From the NCBI RefSeq assembly GCF_004834005.1, contig NZ_STFF01000002.1:186001-250000 (forward strand): a stretch of DNA of 64,000 nucleotides, written 5' to 3'. This DNA comes from Niastella caeni. GTDB lineage: Bacteria > Bacteroidota > Bacteroidia > Chitinophagales > Chitinophagaceae. The first letter of the stretch is position 1, and every line of letters starts with the position of its first letter. The notes below the pieces were generated by a model. It was given only the letters and a program-made list of their open reading frames with translations. It had not been told where the DNA came from and did not search any database. A program made the position numbers and the translations under genes. Shown here one piece after another: positions 60,152 through 64,000 of the stretch.

Positions 60152-60742
60152 ATGCGTACGAGAGACGTAAATAAAGAAAATATTATTCAGGAGAAAGCGA
60201 TCGAAATGATCGTAAAGGAAGGCCTTGACGGCTTCAGCATGCAAAAGCTGGCCAAAGCAGCCAATGTTTCGCCTGCAACCCTGTACATCTATTACAAAGA
60301 CCGCGACGACCTCATTACACAGATCGCCACCACCGTCAGTCACCGCCTGATGGAGACCAGCTTGAAGGGTATGCACCCCAAAATGTCGTTTGCCGATGGG
60401 TTGGAACTACAGTGGAAGAACCGGATGGAGTTCTTTTTCAAACACCCGCTGGATGTAGAGTTCATAGAACAGATCCGTTATATGCCTACATATGATTCGG
60501 TGCGGGACTCTATCAGGCAAAACTTTGGTGATGTGCTGGGTCGCTTCGTTCACAATGCCATCAATAGGGGAGAACTGCAGCCGCTTCCTTTTGAGGTATA
60601 CTGGTCCATTGCATTTGCCCCTTTGTACCAGCTGATAAAATTCCATGCACAGGGAAGTAGTCCGGCCAGCGAAAAGTTCAGCATTAATGACGACATAGTG
60701 AACCAGACACTGCAGCTGGTGATCAAAGCCCTGAAACCCTGA
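60152..60742 (+). CDS. TetR-family regulator of the MFS unit
   Basis: 196 residues. The N-terminal HTH is REKAIEMIVKEGLDGFSMQKLAKAANVSPATLYIYYKDRDDLI (about 13-55). The rest is the variable ligand domain with QWKNRMEFFFKHPLDVEFIEQIRYMP. It probably represses itself and the small-protein/MFS genes downstream, both through the AATGAATRTTCATT sites. The inducer is unknown. Confidence 0.92.
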   Translation: MRTRDVNKENIIQEKAIEMIVKEGLDGFSMQKLAKAANVSPATLYIYYKDRDDLITQIATTVSHRLMETSLKGMHPKMSFADGLELQWKNRMEFFFKHPLDVEFIEQIRYMPTYDSVRDSIRQNFGDVLGRFVHNAINRGELQPLPFEVYWSIAFAPLYQLIKFHAQGSSPASEKFSINDDIVNQTLQLVIKALKP

Positions 60743-60764
60743 TATTTTTTTGTCCAATTAACTA

Positions 60765-60778
60765 AATGAATGTTCATT
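60765..60778. promoter_or_regulatory. TetR2 operator 2
   Basis: AATGAATGTTCATT differs from operator 1 by one central base. With its A and T flanks it reads as a 16-bp inverted repeat. It lies 23 bp after tetR2 and 3 bp before the next start. Confidence 0.65.
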
Positions 60779-60781
60779 TTT

Positions 60782-61036
60782 ATGAATATGATTAAACCTA
60801 TCGCTTACCGGGAACAAAAGATGCAGGTACTGGTTTTCAAAACCAACCTGATGTCTGCAAGAGATATCCATCACATTTCACCGCTCATGTGCAACACGCC
60901 CGGCATTCTTAAATGGAATGTTGACCAGCTGGATATCGACAATGTATTGCGCATTGAAACAGCCTGGTTATTACCGGAAGATATTATCCGCCTGGTGACT
61001 GCTACGGGGTATTTATGTGAGGAATTGCCAGATTAG
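60782..61036 (+). CDS. Small HMA-fold-like protein without metal cysteines
   Basis: 84 residues from ATG 60782; an ATG at 60770 lies inside the operator, and 60788 is also possible. The pattern QVLVFKTNL ... HISPLMCNTPGILKWNVDQLDIDNVLRIE ... IIRLVTATGYLCEEL follows the beta-alpha-beta-beta-alpha-beta order of heavy-metal-associated domains, but lacks the CxxC loop. It lies 34 bp before the MFS gene and is probably cotranscribed. Function unknown. Confidence 0.65.
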   Translation: MNMIKPIAYREQKMQVLVFKTNLMSARDIHHISPLMCNTPGILKWNVDQLDIDNVLRIETAWLLPEDIIRLVTATGYLCEELPD

Positions 61037-61070
61037 AAGTAAGATTAATTAAAAGTTCAAACCGAATCAA

Positions 61071-62366
61071 ATGAAGAGTACCAAACCAAACCAACCTGCC
61101 AAACCTACTTTTACCGGATATGAGGTCTTTGTGATAGCTATCCTGGCCTTTTTGCAGTTTACCGTAATCCTCGACTTTATGGTTATGTCGCCCCTGGGCG
61201 CCATACTGATGCCGCAATTAAAAATCAGCCCTGCCCAGTTCGGAATGGCGGTATCGGCCTATGCATTCAGCGCCGGCGCTTCGGGACTGCTGGCGGCGAT
61301 CTATGCCGATTATTTCGACCGTAAAAAATTGCTCGTCTTCTTCTATATCGGATTTTTAATAGGTACAGCGTTGTGCGCTATGGCCACCAATTATCACTTT
61401 TTGCTGGGCGCCCGTATTGTAACCGGTATTTTCGGCGGAGTGATCGGCTCTGTAAGTATGGCTATTGTAACCGATCTGTTCAAGCTGGAAGTAAGAGGCC
61501 GGGTAATGGGCTTTATTCAAATGGCCTTTGCCGCCAGCCAGGTTTTGGGGTTGCCTATCGGCCTTTACCTGGCCAACCACTATAGCTGGCATGCGCCCTT
61601 CTGGCTGATCGTAGCAGTTGGCCTGGTGCCGGGGATCATCATTGTGTTGAAAATGAAGCCGGTTACCGCACATTTACACCTGAAAAACGAACGCACCCCG
61701 TTTGAACATGTGGGAAATACCGTTTCCAACTCACGGTACCTGATGGCTTTTCTAACCACTACTTTGCTGGCTACCGGCGGGTTCATGCTGATGCCTTTCG
61801 GCAGCGCGTTTAGCGTAAATAACCTGGGCATCAGGCAGGAAGATCTGCCGGTTTTGTATGGCGTATCGGGCGTATTCTCTTTTGTTTTTGGGCCGCTCAC
61901 GGGGTACCTGGGCGATAAACTGGGCAAGTACAGGGTTTTTGTGGGTGGAAGCATACTGACCATAACCATGGTGGCCATTTACACCAACCTGGGCGTAACG
62001 CCGCTGACGGTGGTTATTGCGATCAATGTGTTGATGTTTGCCGGCATCCTGGCCAGAATGGCTACTTCTTCAGCCCTCATAAGCGCTATTCCGCAGCCGC
62101 AGGACAGGGGAGCGTTCATGAGCATCAACTCATCGGTTCAGCAGTTTGCGGGCGGTTTAGCGGCCTTCCTGGCCGGACATGTGATCAGCGAGGGACCCGA
62201 TAAGAAATTGCACCATTACAGTACCCTGGGGGTAATTGTAATTGCATCGATGCTGGCGGTGATTGTAATGATGTACTTTATAAACCGGCAGGTAAGCAGG
62301 AAACTGGCGGCAAATGTACCACAACCGGCCCGGGAGATGAAGGCGGAGGCTTTTGTGATAGAATAA
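61071..62366 (+). CDS. MFS efflux transporter, DHA1-like
   Basis: 431 residues with twelve predicted helices. FTVILDFMVMSPLGAILMPQLKISPAQFGMAVSAYAFSAGASGLLAAIYADYFDRKKLL covers helices 1-2 and the loop 2-3 motif (DYFDRKK for GxLaDrxGrk). LGARIVTGIFGGVIGSV is the helix 4-5 region. It resembles AraJ-type drug/sugar efflux proteins. The TetR gene and operator upstream point to an inducible export function; the substrate is unknown. Confidence 0.93.
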   Translation: MKSTKPNQPAKPTFTGYEVFVIAILAFLQFTVILDFMVMSPLGAILMPQLKISPAQFGMAVSAYAFSAGASGLLAAIYADYFDRKKLLVFFYIGFLIGTALCAMATNYHFLLGARIVTGIFGGVIGSVSMAIVTDLFKLEVRGRVMGFIQMAFAASQVLGLPIGLYLANHYSWHAPFWLIVAVGLVPGIIIVLKMKPVTAHLHLKNERTPFEHVGNTVSNSRYLMAFLTTTLLATGGFMLMPFGSAFSVNNLGIRQEDLPVLYGVSGVFSFVFGPLTGYLGDKLGKYRVFVGGSILTITMVAIYTNLGVTPLTVVIAINVLMFAGILARMATSSALISAIPQPQDRGAFMSINSSVQQFAGGLAAFLAGHVISEGPDKKLHHYSTLGVIVIASMLAVIVMMYFINRQVSRKLAANVPQPAREMKAEAFVIE

Positions 62367-62436
62367 GTTACCGGTTACCGGCGCCAGTTTCCGGGAGCCC
62401 GGTAACCGGAAACCGGTATCTGGTAACCAGGGCGCC
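62367..62436. repeat. Inverted word-repeat (GTTACCGGTTACCGG words)
   Basis: Left arm 62367-62397 and right arm 62398-62430 with almost no spacer: GTTACCGG...TTTCCGGG faces CCCGGTAACCGGAAACC. It starts at the MFS stop codon and can form a long hairpin that may end the transcript. Confidence 0.65.
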
Positions 62437-62476
62437 TTAATAATCAGGGGATATATACTGAAGCTAATTCATTGTT

Positions 62477-62527
62477 ATATGACAGCCCTTTTGTAAATTA
62501 GAAATCAACTAAAAAATGCTGTCATAT
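62477..62527. promoter_or_regulatory. 10-bp inverted repeat spanning the start codon of the gene at 62526
   Basis: ATATGACAGC at 62477-62486 and GCTGTCATAT at 62518-62527, perfect and 31 bp apart. The right copy includes the A and T of the ATG. It could be a protein site or, if transcribed, a stem that hides the start codon. Confidence 0.55.
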
Positions 62528-62933
62528 GATCAAAATTTCAGAACTTAAATTTGGAGATATTGTTTCGGCTGAATACGATGGCCAGCAAAGGGAAGGAATG
62601 GTAAAGGACATCAACAGGGAAGATAAGGAAGTGTGTGTGGAAACAGGCGTACAGGAATTCTGGTATACCCCCGATCATCTGTACCCGGTGCCCCTGAACG
62701 ATGAACAAATGAAGCGGCTGGGTTTTACACAAACTGAGAACGGAAATGGATCTGTGAAATATGTGAAAGACTCTTTCCGGGTGCTGTTGCCCCAAAAAGG
62801 CAACTTTAGCCAGATGGAAATATGGTGGCGTGAAGATCACCGGTACCTGAACCAGCCTATCCATGTGCATGAGCTGCAAAACCATTATTATCAGATGACC
62901 AAGGTAGAACTGATGCCGGCGGCGGCACATTAA
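62526..62933 (+). CDS. Conserved hypothetical protein
   Basis: 135 residues, cytoplasmic. The N-terminal part (IKISELKFGDIVSAEYDGQQREGMVKDINREDKEVCVET) looks like a small SH3-like barrel. The rest includes WWREDHRYLNQPIHVHELQNHYYQM near the C-terminus. I recognise no named family. It has an inverted repeat at its start codon. Composition fits the neighbours. Confidence 0.7.
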   Translation: MIKISELKFGDIVSAEYDGQQREGMVKDINREDKEVCVETGVQEFWYTPDHLYPVPLNDEQMKRLGFTQTENGNGSVKYVKDSFRVLLPQKGNFSQMEIWWREDHRYLNQPIHVHELQNHYYQMTKVELMPAAAH

Positions 62934-63109
62934 ATAGTTTATTTTCAGTTATTTATAAAAGAGCAAGGAGTGTTGGGCCGAAGGTTGTGTTTTACTTTGG
63001 CAGTCAATATTCCTTGTTTCTTTTTGCCCGGTGGGGTTGGGAATTAAGGGGAAAATGATCAATTATTTTTAATTATTTCTTATTTTTTTCTTTTTTAGGT
63101 CGATTATCA

Positions 63110-63117
63110 TATCTTTG
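63110..63117 (+). promoter_or_regulatory. -7 box of infA
   Basis: TATCTTTG fits TAnnTTTG, 16 bp before the infA ATG, in a very T-rich stretch. Confidence 0.6.
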
Positions 63118-63133
63118 CGCTCCTTAAAATTAT

Positions 63134-63352
63134 ATGGGTAAACAACCGCTGATTAAACAGGATGGAGTTATAACTGAAGCTTTATCGAATGCCATGTTTA
63201 AGGTGAAACTTGAGAATGGTCATGAAATACTGGCGACAATCTCGGGTAAAATGCGGATGAACTACATCAGGATTTTACCGGGTGACAAAGTGGGAGTGGA
63301 GATGAGCCCTTATGATTTGACGAGAGGAAGGATAATATTCCGTTATAAGTAA
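63134..63352 (+). CDS. infA: Translation initiation factor IF-1
   Basis: 72 residues forming one S1/OB domain: [63 protein letters not shown]. It binds the 30S A site with IF-2 and IF-3. Length and sequence are those of standard IF-1. It begins the distal ribosomal protein cluster, followed by rpmJ and rpsM, an order conserved in bacteria. Confidence 0.98.
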   Translation: MGKQPLIKQDGVITEALSNAMFKVKLENGHEILATISGKMRMNYIRILPGDKVGVEMSPYDLTRGRIIFRYK

Positions 63353-63374
63353 GCACTGTAAATAAATAAATGTT

Positions 63375-63491
63375 ATGAAAGTTCGTGCATCTATTAAAAA
63401 GCGTAGCGCCGATTGTAAAATTGTGCGTAGAAAGGGCCGGTTATATGTTATTAACAAAAAGAACCCGCGCTTCAAGCAAAGACAAGGGTAA
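63375..63491 (+). CDS. rpmJ: 50S ribosomal protein L36
   Basis: 38 residues: [19 protein letters not shown], then [19 protein letters not shown]. This is the zinc-less form: of the usual zinc ligands only Cys14 remains. It lies 22 bp after infA and 123 bp before rpsM. I derived the frame by hand, so the ends may be off by a base. Confidence 0.95.
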   Translation: MKVRASIKKRSADCKIVRRKGRLYVINKKNPRFKQRQG

Positions 63492-63500
63492 TCAATCGGC

Positions 63501-63516
63501 CCCGATAGTTATCGGG
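63501..63516. repeat. Short dispersed palindrome CCCGATAGTTATCGGG
   Basis: Second copy of the 16-bp element found at 8370-8385, with one central base changed. It lies between rpmJ and rpsM, inside a ribosomal operon. 63571-63612 then carries ACAAACTACAAACAATAAAC words. Confidence 0.7.
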
Positions 63517-63614
63517 AACAAGATGCAATTGGTAATAAATGGCTGTTGCAGATTGTAAACGCTGATCGATTAGAAGAACAACAAACTACAAACTACAAAC
63601 AATAAACAAGAACT

Positions 63615-63995
63615 ATGGCTCGTATTGCCGGTGTAGACTTACCCAAGAATAAAAGAGGAGAAATAGGTCTTACCTATATTTTTGGGATCGGCCGTTCAAC
63701 TGCCCAGTACATCCTTACCAAAGCTGGTATTCCACTGGACAAAAAAGTGCATCAATGGAATGATGATGAACTGAACGCTATCCGTAACATTATTACCAAC
63801 GAATTGAAGGTAGAAGGTCAGTTGCGTTCTGAAGTGCAAATGAGTATCAAGCGTTTACTTGATATCGCTTGCTACCGTGGTTTACGTCATCGTAAAGGAT
63901 TGCCTGTTCGTGGTCAGCGTACCCGTACCAACAGCCGTACCCGTAAAGGAAAACGGAAAACTGTTGCCGGTAAGAAGAAAGCGCCTAAGAAATAA
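63615..63995 (+). CDS. rpsM: 30S ribosomal protein S13
   Basis: 126 residues. [25 protein letters not shown] with the helix-two-turn-helix, then the C-terminal basic tail [41 protein letters not shown]. It sits in the 30S head and contacts tRNA and the 50S subunit. rpsK, rpsD, rpoA and rplQ would be expected just outside the window. Confidence 0.98.
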   Translation: MARIAGVDLPKNKRGEIGLTYIFGIGRSTAQYILTKAGIPLDKKVHQWNDDELNAIRNIITNELKVEGQLRSEVQMSIKRLLDIACYRGLRHRKGLPVRGQRTRTNSRTRKGKRKTVAGKKKAPKK

Positions 63996-64000
63996 TATTA

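Noticed and set aside
1..64000. tRNA, rRNA, prophage or biosynthetic gene cluster
   Set aside because: I saw no tRNA-like cloverleaf sequence, no rRNA, no phage structural genes and no NRPS/PKS or RiPP machinery in the window.

Overview
The window reads as chromosomal DNA of a Bacteroidota bacterium, most likely of the family Chitinophagaceae (Niastella/Chitinophaga-like). Grounds: type IX secretion signals (a Por-type C-terminal sorting domain, a CHU_C gliding-type C-terminus, a PorP/SprF protein), promoters of the TTTG-N19-21-TAnnTTTG type instead of -35/-10 boxes, almost no Shine-Dalgarno sequences, a GH18 chitinase, a DUF1080 hydrolase and a moderate GC content. This is inferred from content; no species is claimed.

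Layout. 1-4 kb: an ECF sigma factor with a membrane partner running off the left edge, a small membrane protein and a PDZ/S41 protease. 4-8 kb: a sugar kinase-murQ pair for amino-sugar recycling, a type IX-secreted propeller-like protein and a conserved hypothetical. 8-19 kb: the aromatic amino acid cluster, pheA - aminotransferase - tyrA, a DEAD-box helicase, DAHP synthase/chorismate mutase, an IS200-type transposase-like gene, aroB, aroA, aroC. 19-22.7 kb: peptidoglycan enzymes (D,D-dipeptidase, L,D-transpeptidase, RlpA). 22.8-29.7 kb, minus strand: hisG, hisD, hisC and hisB, with a PQQ-type dehydrogenase and a cytochrome c between hisC and hisB. 29.7-41.5 kb: mixed housekeeping genes (OsmC, acylphosphatase, DUF1080, TlpA-like, threonine dehydrogenase, kdsA, DUF4382, AraC, PspC, aconitase). 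41.8-47.7 kb: a 1598-residue surface protein with about 15 PKD repeats, followed by its likely SprF-type partner. 47.9-51.7 kb: chitinase, phosphoesterase, SRPBCC protein, homogentisate dioxygenase. 51.9-59.2 kb: a TetR-controlled TolC/HlyD/ABC-2 exporter resembling E. coli cecR-ybhGFSR, with the two ATPase halves as separate genes. 60.1-62.4 kb: a second TetR-controlled efflux unit (MFS). 63.1-64 kb: the start of the infA-rpmJ-rpsM ribosomal cluster.

The most notable find is a pair of unannotated, complete transcription attenuators. Upstream of pheA (8164-8349) a 30-codon leader ORF carries ten consecutive Phe/Tyr codons, and a 7-nt segment after them can pair with the 5' arm of a terminator. 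Upstream of hisG (minus strand, 29672-29521) a 16-codon leader MTIFTHIHHHHTYPSR overlaps a segment that pairs with the 5' arm of a second terminator. In both, a Bacteroidota -7 box ends only 5-10 nt before the leader AUG, so the leader mRNAs should be leaderless or nearly so.

The second theme is the intergenic DNA. More than twenty gaps hold arrays of short 7-11 bp 'words', many arranged as two inverted arms around a 20-90 nt spacer and often starting inside the last codons of the preceding gene. Similar words or palindromes have entered coding sequence in frame in aroA and in the aromatic-cluster aminotransferase. A Y1/HUH transposase-like gene sits next to one such array inside the aro operon. 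Both TetR genes have matching operators at their own start and in front of their target operon.
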